Below are positions 14,609-23,837 of a stretch of DNA of 31,089 bases, piece by piece (the first letter of the stretch is position 1; the number at the start of each line of letters is the position of its first letter). The notes beneath the pieces are model-generated. The model was not told the DNA's origin. It was given only the letters and a program-made list of their open reading frames with translations, and ran no database searches. The stretch is from the NCBI GenBank assembly GCA_031993545.1, contig DAMAHZ010000032.1, forward strand, positions 1-31,089, given 5' to 3'. The DNA is from UBA1535 sp002323775 (GTDB lineage: Bacteria > Bacillota > Clostridia > Tissierellales > Sedimentibacteraceae). Made by a program: the position numbers and the translations under genes.

Positions 14609-14914
14609 ATGGTTAAAAAAGGAGAATGGGTATTGATACATAATATTGTATTGAATCCTCAAGAGAGAGCTCCTCAAGTGCCAGATGACACTAAAAAAGT
14701 TCCACTCGAATTATGGGTAAAAGGGTATCTGCAAGAAGATGCACATATAGGTGATGAAGTTACGATTTTGACAAGGACAAAAAGACTTGCCAAAGGAAAG
14801 CTTTTAGAAGTAAACCCTTATTATAAGCATGATTTTGGAAAATTTGTTCCGGAACTGTTAAAAATAGGCGACCAAGTCAGAGACATCTTGTTTGGGGGTG
14901 AAGATAATGAGTAG
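14609..14914 (+). CDS. ortA: 2-amino-4-ketopentanoate thiolase, alpha subunit
   Basis: 101 residues, the usual small size for OrtA. Together with OrtB it cleaves 2-amino-4-ketopentanoate with CoA to D-alanine and acetyl-CoA. Recognisable features are VKKGEWVLIHNIVLNPQERA, then PQVPDDTKKVPLELWVKGYL and GDEVTILTRTKRLAKGKLLE, followed by the conserved NPYYKHDFGKFVPELLKIGD. It has no catalytic domain of its own that I recognise. AAGGAAGTG precedes ATG 14609. Its end overlaps the ortB start by eight bases (ATGAGTAG), so translation of the two subunits is coupled. Confidence 0.94.
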   Translation: MVKKGEWVLIHNIVLNPQERAPQVPDDTKKVPLELWVKGYLQEDAHIGDEVTILTRTKRLAKGKLLEVNPYYKHDFGKFVPELLKIGDQVRDILFGGEDNE

Positions 14915-16316
14915 AGATTTAAGCTACAATGCAGTGATGAGCAGAAAATCTGAAATAATGAAAAAGGCAATAGGCATTGACTATTCGTTATTTGAAAGTG
15001 GCACAATAGCATTTGATTATGAAAGAATGATGCGTGAAACCGGATATTCCCTTGAAGAAATGCAGGAAATTCAATACTCAGTCAATGTAGGAAATACCCC
15101 TGTTATAGAGCTTAAAAATCTTACAGCTCTTGCAAGAAAATTTGCTCCGGCTGGTAAGGGCGCAAGAATATTCATAAAGGATGAAGCAGCCAATCCGTCA
15201 GGAAGCTTTAAGGTAAGACGTGCGGCAAATGCCGTGTATCATGCAAAAAGATTAGGCTACAAGGGCGTTATAGCTGCTACAAGCGGTAACTATGGAGCTG
15301 CGGTAGCTCAGCAAGCAGCAGTTCAAGGACTAAAATGTATAATAGTTCAAGAATGTTACGATTCAAGAGGGATAGGACAGCCGGAAATAATTGAAAAAGC
15401 AAGGAAATGCGAGGCTTTAGGAGCAGAGGTTGTTCAGCTCTCAGTAGGACCGGAGCTATTTTATACATTCTTAAGATTGTTGGAAGATACCGGATACTTC
15501 AATGCTTCGTTGTACACACCTTTTGGTATAGCAGGAGTGGAAACTCTTGGATATGAAATCGCATTGCAATTCAGAGAAAAATATGGCAAAGATCCTGATG
15601 CAGTAGTATGCACAAACGCTGGTGGAGGAAACCTCACCGGAACAGCTAGAGGACTTATTAAGGCTGGCTCATCAGCTAAGGTTATAGGAGCAAGTGTTAA
15701 CCTTAAAGGACTTCATATGGCATCAGATGAACAATTTAATAAAAAATCATTCACAACAGGACATACAGGCTTTGGTATGCCATTTACTACATGGCCGGAT
15801 AGATCAGATGTGCCTCGTTCTGCCGCAAGACCGCTTAGATACATCGACAGATATGTTACAGTTAATCAAGGAGAGGTATTCTATATAACAGAAGTTTTGG
15901 CAAGCCTTGAGGGAGAAGAAAAAGGACCTGCCGGCAATACATCATTAGCAGCAGCATTTTCGATTGCACAGGAAATGGATAAAGACCAAATGATAGTTGT
16001 ACAGGAAACAGAGTATACAGGTGCAGGAAAGCACATTCAGCCACAGCTTTCATTTGCCAGAGAAAATGGTATAGATATATTCTTCGGAGACCCTCGTGAT
16101 GAGATTGCAGGTAAGAATATAATACTTCCAAAGCATCCATCGCTAATTAAGGTTGTTGATGTTGACCTTGATAAAATGAGAATATCTCATATAAAAAATG
16201 CTTTATCAACTTATAATACCAAAGCTAATGAGGTTTGTGAGGCAGATATAAAATTCTTGGCAAAAGAAACAAAAACTGATGAGAAATTTGTTAAGAATGT
16301 TTTAAATACATTATAA
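14907..16316 (+). CDS. ortB: 2-amino-4-ketopentanoate thiolase, beta subunit (PLP enzyme)
   Basis: 469 residues. It is the PLP-binding catalytic subunit of the thiolase, related to threonine synthase and other fold-type II enzymes. The Schiff-base lysine is Lys102 in NPSGSFKVRRA. The substrate-binding ATSGNYGAAVA loop and the PLP phosphate loop TNAGGGNLTG are intact. The frame extends upstream through TTG and GTG, but ATG 14907, with GGGGGTGA just before it and overlapping the ortA stop, is the natural start. It acts with OrtA in the cytosol, producing acetyl-CoA for acetate and ATP formation. Confidence 0.95.
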   Translation: MSRDLSYNAVMSRKSEIMKKAIGIDYSLFESGTIAFDYERMMRETGYSLEEMQEIQYSVNVGNTPVIELKNLTALARKFAPAGKGARIFIKDEAANPSGSFKVRRAANAVYHAKRLGYKGVIAATSGNYGAAVAQQAAVQGLKCIIVQECYDSRGIGQPEIIEKARKCEALGAEVVQLSVGPELFYTFLRLLEDTGYFNASLYTPFGIAGVETLGYEIALQFREKYGKDPDAVVCTNAGGGNLTGTARGLIKAGSSAKVIGASVNLKGLHMASDEQFNKKSFTTGHTGFGMPFTTWPDRSDVPRSAARPLRYIDRYVTVNQGEVFYITEVLASLEGEEKGPAGNTSLAAAFSIAQEMDKDQMIVVQETEYTGAGKHIQPQLSFARENGIDIFFGDPRDEIAGKNIILPKHPSLIKVVDVDLDKMRISHIKNALSTYNTKANEVCEADIKFLAKETKTDEKFVKNVLNTL

Positions 16317-16369
16317 AAAATAGAAAAAATTATATTAATTTTACTGTTTTCATTCAATAGGGAGGAAAT

Positions 16370-16720
16370 ATGAAAAGAGCAGATGATTATGAACAAAGAA
16401 GACAGCATTTGGCAAATTTGACAGATGCAGAATTAGAAAAAAGATTTTGGGATTTAGCAGAAAAGGTTGTTGACCCACTCCTTGAATTAGGAAAGAAAAA
16501 CACTACACCAGCAGTTGAAAGAAGTATACTTCTAAGAATGGGCTTCTCAAGTATTGAAGTAAAGCCAATAGTTGAAGGTGTTATGAACAAAGGCTTGATG
16601 GGTAAAGGCGCAGGTAATGTAGTGTGGAGATTATCAAAAAAACTCGGTGTATCAGTACGTGAGGCAGGACTTGCTTTAGCTGATGGAAAGCATTGGGATT
16701 TAGTGGATTCGTTATTTTAA
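16370..16720 (+). CDS. oraS: D-ornithine 4,5-aminomutase, S subunit
   Basis: 116 residues, the normal size for the small subunit. With OraE it forms the adenosylcobalamin- and PLP-dependent mutase that moves the terminal amino group of D-ornithine to give 2,4-diaminopentanoate. Typical sequence includes RRQHLANLTDAELEKRFW and GKGAGNVVWRLSKKLGVSVR. It has no cofactor-binding motif itself and probably shapes the active site. GGGAGGAAAT precedes the ATG. The oraE start follows eleven bases after its stop, so the subunits are made together. Confidence 0.95.
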   Translation: MKRADDYEQRRQHLANLTDAELEKRFWDLAEKVVDPLLELGKKNTTPAVERSILLRMGFSSIEVKPIVEGVMNKGLMGKGAGNVVWRLSKKLGVSVREAGLALADGKHWDLVDSLF

Positions 16721-16731
16721 GGAGGAGAAAT

Positions 16732-18924
16732 ATGCTTAAGCCAAATGAAAAAATAGACATTAAGGAATTATTAAAAGATTTAGATAAATATGAGCCAAGA
16801 CGCCGTGGATGGCATTGGAGAGAAGGACAGGGCGGAAATAGAGTAGTTGGAGATTTTGAGTATCATGAGACTTCTGAAGGACTTAAAAACTATGTTCCGC
16901 TACCAGGCAGCAGAGGCTTTGGCTACATAGACCCACAGCCGGACTGTGTTATAACTACAGAAATAGCTTCAGGAAGATTTGAAGATGATATTAGACGTAT
17001 GAGAATGTCTGCTTGGCATGGAGCTGATCACATAATGGTTATCAGAACAGCAGGACAGTCACACATTGACTCACTTCTTGAAGGAACTAACCAAGGTATC
17101 GGCGGTATCATGGTTACAAGAAAGCAAGTTAGAGCAAGCAGAAAGGCTCTTGACATGATAGAGGATGAAGTAGGTCGCCCAATAAACTTCCACTCATATA
17201 TCTCAGGCGTTGCAGGTCCTGATATTGCAGTTATGTTTGCAGAAGAAGGAGTAAATGGAGCTCACCAAGACCCTCAGTACAACGTTCTTTATAGAAACGT
17301 AAATATGGTCAGAAGCTTCTGTGATGCTTGTGAGGCTAAAAAAATTATGGCATGGGCAGATATGCTTCAAATAGACGGAGCTCACAATGCTAATGCTACA
17401 GCTATGAAGGCATGGAAGGTTAGACCGGAGCTAATGGTACAACATGCTATAAATAGTATTTTCTCAAGAAAAATTGGCATCAAACCATCTAACATAGCAT
17501 TATCAACAGTTCCTCCATCAGCACCACCGGCACCATGTATGAGACTTGACTTACCTTATGCAGTTGCTTTGAGAGATTTGTTCAAAGACTACAAGATGAG
17601 AGCTCAGCAAAATACAAAATATATGGAATCAGATATGAGAGAGGCTTCGGTTACACATACAATGAACCTTATGATTTCAAGACTTACAAGTGCTGATGTT
17701 CAATCTACGATAACTCCTGATGAGGGAAGAAACGTGCCATGGCACTATAACAACATAGCAGCTATTTCAACAGCTAAACAGGCTTTAAATGGTATGGATG
17801 GATTAAGAGAAATGGTTAAGCTTGACAGAGACGGAGTGCTTGGCAAGGACGTTAGAGAATTAAAGGAAAGAGCAACGTTATTCATGGAAGAAATCCTTGA
17901 AGTTGGCGGATACTTTAATGCAGTTCAAGAAGGCTTCTTCGTTGACAGTGGATATTATCCTGAAAGAAATGGTGACGGTATTGCCCGTGAAATAGAGGGT
18001 GGTATTGGATACGGTTATATATTTGAAAGAGATGAGGACTATTTTGCTCCTGTTTCAGTTCATTATGGATATAACAATGTACCAAAAGAGTTCGCAAAAG
18101 CAAGCGATGCTATAGGTGGAGATACATTTGAGGATCGTTCTAAGATAATTTATGTAGATGAATTAGACGAGAATGACAATGTAAATGTTAGACTTGCAGA
18201 AACAGAAAAATATTATAATACAAACATCACAAAACCAGAGGTTGAGTGGAGAGCAGACGGAGTTGTTGCTACTACAATATTCTTACCACTTGATGAAAGA
18301 ACTGCCGAGTTTGCGGCAATTAAATGCGGTGAGAAAATGGGACTTGAAGATGTAACAGTTGTTCATAAGCAAGCTATACATCCAAGCGAGGGAACACTTG
18401 TCGAAATCAAAGGAAAAGTAAAATTTGATATTGATATCAATGAGCTTGTTATCCCTGAAAAGATAGAAGTTTTATCAGATGAAGAAATAAGAGCTGATAT
18501 ACAAGCAAAACCAATGTTTATAGTTGCGGCAACAGTTGGAGAAGATGAGCACTCTGTTGGACTTAAAGAAACACTTGACATCAAGCACGGTGGAATAGAG
18601 AAATTTGGTATCAAATACGCATACCTTGGAACATCTTGCCCAGTTGAAAAGCTTGTAGATGCAGCTATAGAGACAAATGCAGATGCGATATTGGTAAGTA
18701 CAATAATCACTCATGATGATGTTCATATTAAAAATATGAGAAAAATACATGAACTTTGCGTTGAGAAAGGTATCAGAGATAAGGTAATGATTATCTGTGG
18801 TGGAACTCAGGTATCAAATGAAATAGCTATTGAAGCAGGCATGGATGCAGGATTTGGTAGAGGTTCACATGGTATAGACGCAGCAAGCTTCTTAGTTAAG
18901 AGAAGGAGAGAAATGCAAGCTTAA
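16732..18924 (+). CDS. oraE: D-ornithine 4,5-aminomutase, E subunit (B12- and PLP-binding)
   Basis: 730 residues. The N-terminal TIM-barrel part, with RRRGWHWREGQGG and WHGADHIMVIRTAGQSH, binds PLP and substrate. The C-terminal Rossmann domain carries the base-off cobalamin motif DEHSVG (residues 605-610). Lys624 in GGIEKFG is in the place expected for the lysine that holds PLP as an internal aldimine in the resting enzyme (inference from the related C. sticklandii protein). GTSCP and ICGGTQVS line the cobalamin pocket. The frame opens 13 codons upstream, inside oraS, but AAGGAGG at 16719-16725 places the start at ATG 16732. Confidence 0.96.
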   Translation: MLKPNEKIDIKELLKDLDKYEPRRRGWHWREGQGGNRVVGDFEYHETSEGLKNYVPLPGSRGFGYIDPQPDCVITTEIASGRFEDDIRRMRMSAWHGADHIMVIRTAGQSHIDSLLEGTNQGIGGIMVTRKQVRASRKALDMIEDEVGRPINFHSYISGVAGPDIAVMFAEEGVNGAHQDPQYNVLYRNVNMVRSFCDACEAKKIMAWADMLQIDGAHNANATAMKAWKVRPELMVQHAINSIFSRKIGIKPSNIALSTVPPSAPPAPCMRLDLPYAVALRDLFKDYKMRAQQNTKYMESDMREASVTHTMNLMISRLTSADVQSTITPDEGRNVPWHYNNIAAISTAKQALNGMDGLREMVKLDRDGVLGKDVRELKERATLFMEEILEVGGYFNAVQEGFFVDSGYYPERNGDGIAREIEGGIGYGYIFERDEDYFAPVSVHYGYNNVPKEFAKASDAIGGDTFEDRSKIIYVDELDENDNVNVRLAETEKYYNTNITKPEVEWRADGVVATTIFLPLDERTAEFAAIKCGEKMGLEDVTVVHKQAIHPSEGTLVEIKGKVKFDIDINELVIPEKIEVLSDEEIRADIQAKPMFIVAATVGEDEHSVGLKETLDIKHGGIEKFGIKYAYLGTSCPVEKLVDAAIETNADAILVSTIITHDDVHIKNMRKIHELCVEKGIRDKVMIICGGTQVSNEIAIEAGMDAGFGRGSHGIDAASFLVKRRREMQA

Positions 18925-18939
18925 AAAAATAAGTATGTA

Positions 18940-18962
18940 TAGGAGGGGCTTTGCTCCTCCTA
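18940..18962 (+). other. GC-rich hairpin after oraE
   Basis: TAGGAGGGGC (18940-18949), loop TTT, GCTCCTCCTA (18953-18962), ten pairs with one G-T. No T tract follows, so read-through into mutL is expected. It probably protects the 3' end of processed oraE mRNA or lowers downstream expression. Confidence 0.5.
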
Positions 18963-19068
18963 AATATTAATATGATTTATAATTTTGTTCTTATAAAATC
19001 GTGTATCTTTTGAGAATAAGGGTATAGATAGTATAAATATAAATCTAATATATTTATGGAGTAAAAAT

Positions 19069-20466
19069 ATGGATAAAATAAATCAAATAAATTTGAACAA
19101 CAAAATAAGCCACATAGATGTTCTGGTAGCAGAGATTGGAAGCACAACGACAGTAGTAAACGCATTTAATGGAATAGGTACTTCCTCTCCATCTTTCGTT
19201 GGTCAAGGTCAAGCACCTACATCTGTTTTAGAGGGCGATGTAAATATAGGATTAAATGGAGCAATAGAAGATTTAAAAAGAAATATTGCTGCCGATAATT
19301 TGACATGGAACGATATGCTTGCAACAAGCAGTGCCGCTGGTGGCTTGAAAATGACTGTTCATGGTTTAGTATATGATATGACAGTGCGTGCGGCTAAAGA
19401 AGCTGCATTAGGAGCCGGTGGAATTATAAAAATGGTAACTTCCGGAAAATTAAGAAGACTGGACTTAAAAAAAATACAAGAAGTAAATCCAAATATAATC
19501 CTTGTTGCCGGTGGTGTTGACTATGGTGAAAGAGAAACAGCTCTTAATAATTTGGAGATGATTCTATCAATGGGGCTTAAAACACCAATAATTTATGCAG
19601 GCAATATTGAAAACCAAGATGAAGTAAAGCTAATGTGTGAGGAGGCGGATGTCCAACTCTACATAGTTGAAAATGTATATCCAAAGATTGATACACTCGT
19701 TGTCGAACCTACAAGAAAGGTCATACAGGATGCCTTTGAGGAGCATATAATTCATGCACCCGGCATGTCGGAAGTTAGAAAATTAGTCAATGGACCGATA
19801 ATCCCTACTCCTGGAGCTGTTATGGAAGCTGCTAAGATATTGAAAGAGGATTTAGGAGATTTAGTAATATTTGATGTTGGAGGGGCAACAACTGATGTTC
19901 ATTCTGTGACAGCCGGCTCTGAAGAAATCAATAGAATATTAATAAGCCCTGAGCCAGAAGCAAAAAGAACAGTAGAAGGCGATCTTGGTGTTTATGTAAA
20001 TGCAAATCATGTTATCGAAAAAATCGGAGTAGATGAATTAAAAAAAGAATTCCAGGATTTAGATGAAATTATGGCAAGCTACAATGCAATTCCCAAAAAT
20101 GACAGAGAAAGAGAATTTGTTGAAAGACTTACCGAAGAAGCTGTTTTAACCTCATTGGAAAGACATTCAGGAACAATGCGTAATTTATATGGTCCTACCG
20201 GCAAAAAAACAGTAGCCGAAGGAAAAGACCTAAGTGCTGTAAGATACATCATAGGAACAGGCGGAGCATTGACAAGATTGCCAAACAGAGAAAGTATATT
20301 AAAGAAAGTAGCTGGCTATGCCAAAGGACTAGAGCTTTTCCCGACTACAAGTGCCAAGGTAATGATTGATAATGACTATATCTTTGCATCGCTAGGAGTA
20401 TTATCAAAAAAATATCCGAAAGATGCTTTGATTTTAATGAAGAAAAGCTTAGATTTAGCAGAATAA
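19069..20466 (+). CDS. GlmL/MutL-family ATPase, probable reactivating factor for the ornithine mutase
   Basis: 465 residues. The family carries an ASKHA-type ATPase fold: VLVAEIGSTTTVVNAF at the N-terminus (phosphate 1 loop) and LVIFDVGGATTDVHSV (phosphate 2 loop) near residue 270. Further landmarks are ATSSAAGGLKMTVHGLV and IGTGGALTRLPNRE. Such proteins are encoded beside glutamate mutase and ornithine mutase and are thought to reactivate or chaperone the B12 enzyme. Its position after oraE fits that role. GGAG precedes ATG 19069. The 144-base gap to oraE contains the hairpin at 18940-18962 but no convincing promoter, so it is probably the last gene of the ord operon. Confidence 0.88.
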   Translation: MDKINQINLNNKISHIDVLVAEIGSTTTVVNAFNGIGTSSPSFVGQGQAPTSVLEGDVNIGLNGAIEDLKRNIAADNLTWNDMLATSSAAGGLKMTVHGLVYDMTVRAAKEAALGAGGIIKMVTSGKLRRLDLKKIQEVNPNIILVAGGVDYGERETALNNLEMILSMGLKTPIIYAGNIENQDEVKLMCEEADVQLYIVENVYPKIDTLVVEPTRKVIQDAFEEHIIHAPGMSEVRKLVNGPIIPTPGAVMEAAKILKEDLGDLVIFDVGGATTDVHSVTAGSEEINRILISPEPEAKRTVEGDLGVYVNANHVIEKIGVDELKKEFQDLDEIMASYNAIPKNDREREFVERLTEEAVLTSLERHSGTMRNLYGPTGKKTVAEGKDLSAVRYIIGTGGALTRLPNRESILKKVAGYAKGLELFPTTSAKVMIDNDYIFASLGVLSKKYPKDALILMKKSLDLAE

Positions 20467-20482
20467 TATAATTTAATAGTGA

Positions 20483-20555
20483 GGAGAGACATTGCTCCTA
20501 TAACAAAAAATCTCAAAAGAGACAGGAGAAATATACCATAGTCTTTCACCTGTCT
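20483..20555 (+). other. Two small hairpins between mutL and the GH65 gene
   Basis: AGGAG and CTCCT, separated by eight bases, form the first hairpin just after the mutL stop. GACAGG (20521-20526) and CCTGTC (20549-20554), extended by A-T pairs, form the second, followed by TTTAAAATTT. The second may end the ornithine operon transcript. Neither is a strong terminator, and no clear promoter for the GH65 gene is visible. Confidence 0.35.
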
Positions 20556-20582
20556 TTAAAATTTATTGATGAGGTGTCTTAC

Positions 20583-22943
20583 ATGATAAGGGAAAGATTT
20601 TCAGAAAAAATCAGAAGTTTAATGAGTGAAGACGAGTGGTTGATTGTTCAAGATGAATATAATCCTAAGGATAATCTGGTATATGAAACAAACTTTGCTT
20701 TAACCAACGGATATATGTGTACTAGAGCTACACATGAAGAAGGTACTAAAATATCATTGCCTACAACGTTTATAGCAGGGATATTTGATAAATCAGAGGC
20801 ATTTATGAGAGAGCTGGCTAATACCCCTGATTGGCTAGGCTTAAAGCTATATAATGAAAGAAATTTAATAGGTATAGAGGACTGCGAAATAATTGAATTT
20901 ATTAGAGTTCTTGATATGAAAAGGTCAGTCTTATTTAAAAGAGTTATATTAAAAGATGCAGAAAATAGAGAAACTTTAATTGAGGGATATAGATTTTTAA
21001 GTAGAAACAATTTACATAGAGCAGCGATAAGGTTATATGTTACGCCATTGAATTATTACGGAATAATGGAAATGGAAAATATTATTGACGGAACAGTATT
21101 GAATTTTAAGGATTTTCCTAGATTTAGAGTTAAGCATCTTGAAACCCTTGAAGTGTCTAATCTAAATGGAAAGGGTTGCTACATAGAAACTAGAACCAGA
21201 GACTTTAAAACTCATATAGGTACTGGATGTGTAGTGAAAGTATCTAAATTAAATACAGATGGCTCAAACCATGCTATGCAAGATATTGCGAGCAAAGAAG
21301 ATAATATAATAAAAATCAAAAGATATTCTTCTTTTGGTGAAGTAGCATTGGAATTTAATGATTTTGATGTTAAGGAAAATGAAACTGTAGTAATTGATAA
21401 AATGGCAAGCGTGTATACGCAAAGAGATGTACAAAAGGAAAACATCAAATCATCTATTGACAATGAACTGTCCAATTTTATAAATGATGGTATCGATAAA
21501 GAGTTAGACGGGCATTTTAAAATATACGAGGATATGTGGCAATATGCAAATATTAAAATAAAAGGTGATGATTTAATAGATAATGCACTTAGATTTAATA
21601 TTTTTCATCTTATGAGCACTGCCAATAATCATGATGATAAAATAAGTCTTGGAGCTAAATTGCTGCATGGAGAGGAATACGGCGGACATGCTTATTGGGA
21701 TACAGAAATATTTATGCTTCCATTTTTCGTATTTACAGCACCGGATGTAGCTAAAAATTTATTAAAATATAGATATTATTTACTTGATGTAGCAAGACAA
21801 AATGCTGTTAGCGAGGGATATAAGGGAGCAAAATACCCTTGGGAGTCAGCAGACGATGGAAAAGAGCAATGCCCTCAATGGACTATAGAGCCAGACGGCT
21901 CATGCTATAGGTGTTATGTAGCTGATTATGAGCATCATGTGACAGCTGATATTGCATACGGAGTATACAATTATTATAAATATACAGATGATATAGATTT
22001 TATGCTAAACTATGGAGCGGAAATCATATTAGAAACAGCTAGATTTTGGGTATCAAGATGTAATTATAATGAAAAGCTTGATAGATACGAAATTTTACAA
22101 GTTACAGGACCTGATGAATGGCATGAGCCTGTTGACAATAATTGTTACACCAACTATTTAGCAAAATGGAATATAGAAAAGGGATTTGAGATATTAGATT
22201 TATTAAAAGATAATCATAAATCTTCTTATCAAAATATTATTTCTAAGATAGGGCTTGCGGAAACTGAACTGTTAGAATGGAAAAATGTTTGTAAAAAAAT
22301 ATATATTCCTTTCAATGAAGAAGATAAATTAATGGAGCAATTCGATGGATATTTTAAGCTTCATGATTTTGTTATAACTGAGTATGATAAAAATGATATG
22401 CCGATTATACCTAGTGAAGCTAGGAAATTAAGGTTAAGAAATACCAGTATTAATAAGCAAGCTGATGTAGTGATGCTGATGTTCCTTCTGGGCAATGAAT
22501 TTGATAAGGAAATCCAAAGGATAAACTACGATTATTATGAAAAAAGAACCTCACATCGTTCATCATTAAGTCCTAGCATCTTTTCAATAATGGGGCTTAG
22601 AGTAGGAAATGATTCTATGGCATATAAGTATTTGAGACGCTCAAGCTTAGTTGATTTGCATAATAATCAAAATAACACAAGAGAAGGAATTCATGCGGCT
22701 TCCTGTGGAGGAACATGGCAAAGTGTAATATTTGGCTTTGCAGGTATGAGTATAGATGAGGAAGGCACTATTAATTTTAATCCTTGTATTCCAAAGCATT
22801 GGGAAAGCATTGAATTTAAAGTAAATTACAGAGCTTCAGTTATAGATGTAGTTATATCAAATTCAGATATAAGTGTTAAATTGTCTAAAGGAAGTAAGGA
22901 AAATATTAGAATAAAATTCAAATCTACTGAAATTTACTTATAG
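20583..22943 (+). CDS. Glycoside hydrolase family 65 disaccharide phosphorylase
   Basis: 786 residues, the normal length for GH65. It phosphorolyses an alpha-glucoside with inversion to give beta-glucose 1-phosphate. An N-terminal beta-sandwich (about 1-270) precedes the (alpha/alpha)6 barrel. The catalytic acid is Glu512 in VTGPDEWHEPVDNNCYTN. The phosphate-binding loop appears as SHRSSLSPSIFSI, and REGIHAASCGGTWQ is the usual late motif. HAYWDTEIFMLPFF forms the sugar-binding site. Maltose, trehalose, kojibiose and nigerose phosphorylases cannot be told apart from this reading. GAGGTG at 20571-20576 points to ATG 20583. The pgmB gene downstream uses its product. Confidence 0.92.
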   Translation: MIRERFSEKIRSLMSEDEWLIVQDEYNPKDNLVYETNFALTNGYMCTRATHEEGTKISLPTTFIAGIFDKSEAFMRELANTPDWLGLKLYNERNLIGIEDCEIIEFIRVLDMKRSVLFKRVILKDAENRETLIEGYRFLSRNNLHRAAIRLYVTPLNYYGIMEMENIIDGTVLNFKDFPRFRVKHLETLEVSNLNGKGCYIETRTRDFKTHIGTGCVVKVSKLNTDGSNHAMQDIASKEDNIIKIKRYSSFGEVALEFNDFDVKENETVVIDKMASVYTQRDVQKENIKSSIDNELSNFINDGIDKELDGHFKIYEDMWQYANIKIKGDDLIDNALRFNIFHLMSTANNHDDKISLGAKLLHGEEYGGHAYWDTEIFMLPFFVFTAPDVAKNLLKYRYYLLDVARQNAVSEGYKGAKYPWESADDGKEQCPQWTIEPDGSCYRCYVADYEHHVTADIAYGVYNYYKYTDDIDFMLNYGAEIILETARFWVSRCNYNEKLDRYEILQVTGPDEWHEPVDNNCYTNYLAKWNIEKGFEILDLLKDNHKSSYQNIISKIGLAETELLEWKNVCKKIYIPFNEEDKLMEQFDGYFKLHDFVITEYDKNDMPIIPSEARKLRLRNTSINKQADVVMLMFLLGNEFDKEIQRINYDYYEKRTSHRSSLSPSIFSIMGLRVGNDSMAYKYLRRSSLVDLHNNQNNTREGIHAASCGGTWQSVIFGFAGMSIDEEGTINFNPCIPKHWESIEFKVNYRASVIDVVISNSDISVKLSKGSKENIRIKFKSTEIYL

Positions 22944-22951
22944 AAAATAAG

Positions 22952-23041
22952 ACATTATAGAGTATAATGTAGAAAGTATAATAAAAAATTTGATTATATC
23001 GATGCACAGATTGTATAAAGTGTTATGAGACATTTGTGCAT
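22952..23041 (+). other. Structured spacer between the GH65 gene and pgmB
   Basis: ACATTATA (22952-22959) pairs with TATAATGT (22963-22970) around GAG. ATGCACA (23002-23008) pairs with TGTGCAT (23035-23041) around a 26-base loop. A T-rich stretch (CTTTTTTAG) follows near 23095. I cannot match it to a known riboswitch, and it may be an attenuator or processing site within the two-gene sugar operon. Confidence 0.35.
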
Positions 23042-23146
23042 GGACAAAGCTTACTGAAGGCAAGCTCAGTACATATCTTTTCATTATTTATACTCTTTTT
23101 TAGCCTTATACTTATAAAATTGCGAGAATAGAAAGGTTATTTATCA

Positions 23147-23791
23147 ATGAAATATATAAAAGGTATTATTTTTGATTTAGATGGTGTTATTTGCCATACT
23201 GATAAATATCACTATTTATCATGGAAAAAGGTAGCTGACGAGCTAGGTATAGAATTTGACGAAAATATTAATAATAGGCTTAGAGGCGTTTCTAGGATGG
23301 AGAGCCTTGAAATTATCTTAGAAAAGAGCAGTAAAAAATATAATGATTATGAAAAAAATCAGATTGCTGAGAAAAAGAACTCTATTTATAGACAATATCT
23401 AATGACAATGACTAACGATGATATTTCAAAAGATGTGCGTGATACATTGTGCTTACTTAAAGAAAAAGGATATTGCTTAGCAATTGGTTCTTCCAGTAAA
23501 AATGCAAAGCTTATACTTGAAAAAACGCTGCTTCTTGATATATTTGATGCAATATCAGATGGTACAAATATCACATATTCAAAGCCCAATCCTGAAGTGT
23601 TTCTAAAAGCTGCTGATATGCTTAATCTATCTCCAAATGATTGCATTGTGGTAGAAGATGCTGTTTCAGGGATAATTGCTGGGAATAATGCTGGGATGCG
23701 TACAATTGCTATAGGAGACGCAAGTAATTCCAAAATGGCTTCATATGATGTTGAAAAACTTTCAGATATAATTTCTATTATAGAAAAATAA
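23147..23791 (+). CDS. pgmB: Beta-phosphoglucomutase
   Basis: 214 residues. A HAD-superfamily phosphomutase that converts beta-glucose 1-phosphate to glucose 6-phosphate. Motif I is FDLDGVI with nucleophile Asp10 and acid/base Asp12. The cap region contains NNRLRGVSRMESLEIIL, typical of the beta-phosphoglucomutase substrate loop. Motif II is IGSSSKNAK, then YSKPNPEVF and the metal-binding VVEDAVSGI. AAAGG lies upstream of ATG 23147. The pair with the GH65 phosphorylase is a classic energy-saving disaccharide module, since one glucose is phosphorylated without ATP. The orr gene follows by 46 bases. Confidence 0.93.
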   Translation: MKYIKGIIFDLDGVICHTDKYHYLSWKKVADELGIEFDENINNRLRGVSRMESLEIILEKSSKKYNDYEKNQIAEKKNSIYRQYLMTMTNDDISKDVRDTLCLLKEKGYCLAIGSSSKNAKLILEKTLLLDIFDAISDGTNITYSKPNPEVFLKAADMLNLSPNDCIVVEDAVSGIIAGNNAGMRTIAIGDASNSKMASYDVEKLSDIISIIEK

Positions 23792-23837
23792 TGAAACAAA
23801 TAAAAATATAATATTATAAAAGAAAGGACTAATTAAT

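Noticed and set aside
18940..18962. Terminator after oraE
   Set aside because: A stable hairpin, but no T tract follows, and the mutL gene downstream lacks a convincing promoter, so read-through is more likely.
22971..23146. Cyclic di-GMP riboswitch suggested by GCACAGATTG
   Set aside because: The other conserved parts of that aptamer are absent. Only two simple hairpins are seen.
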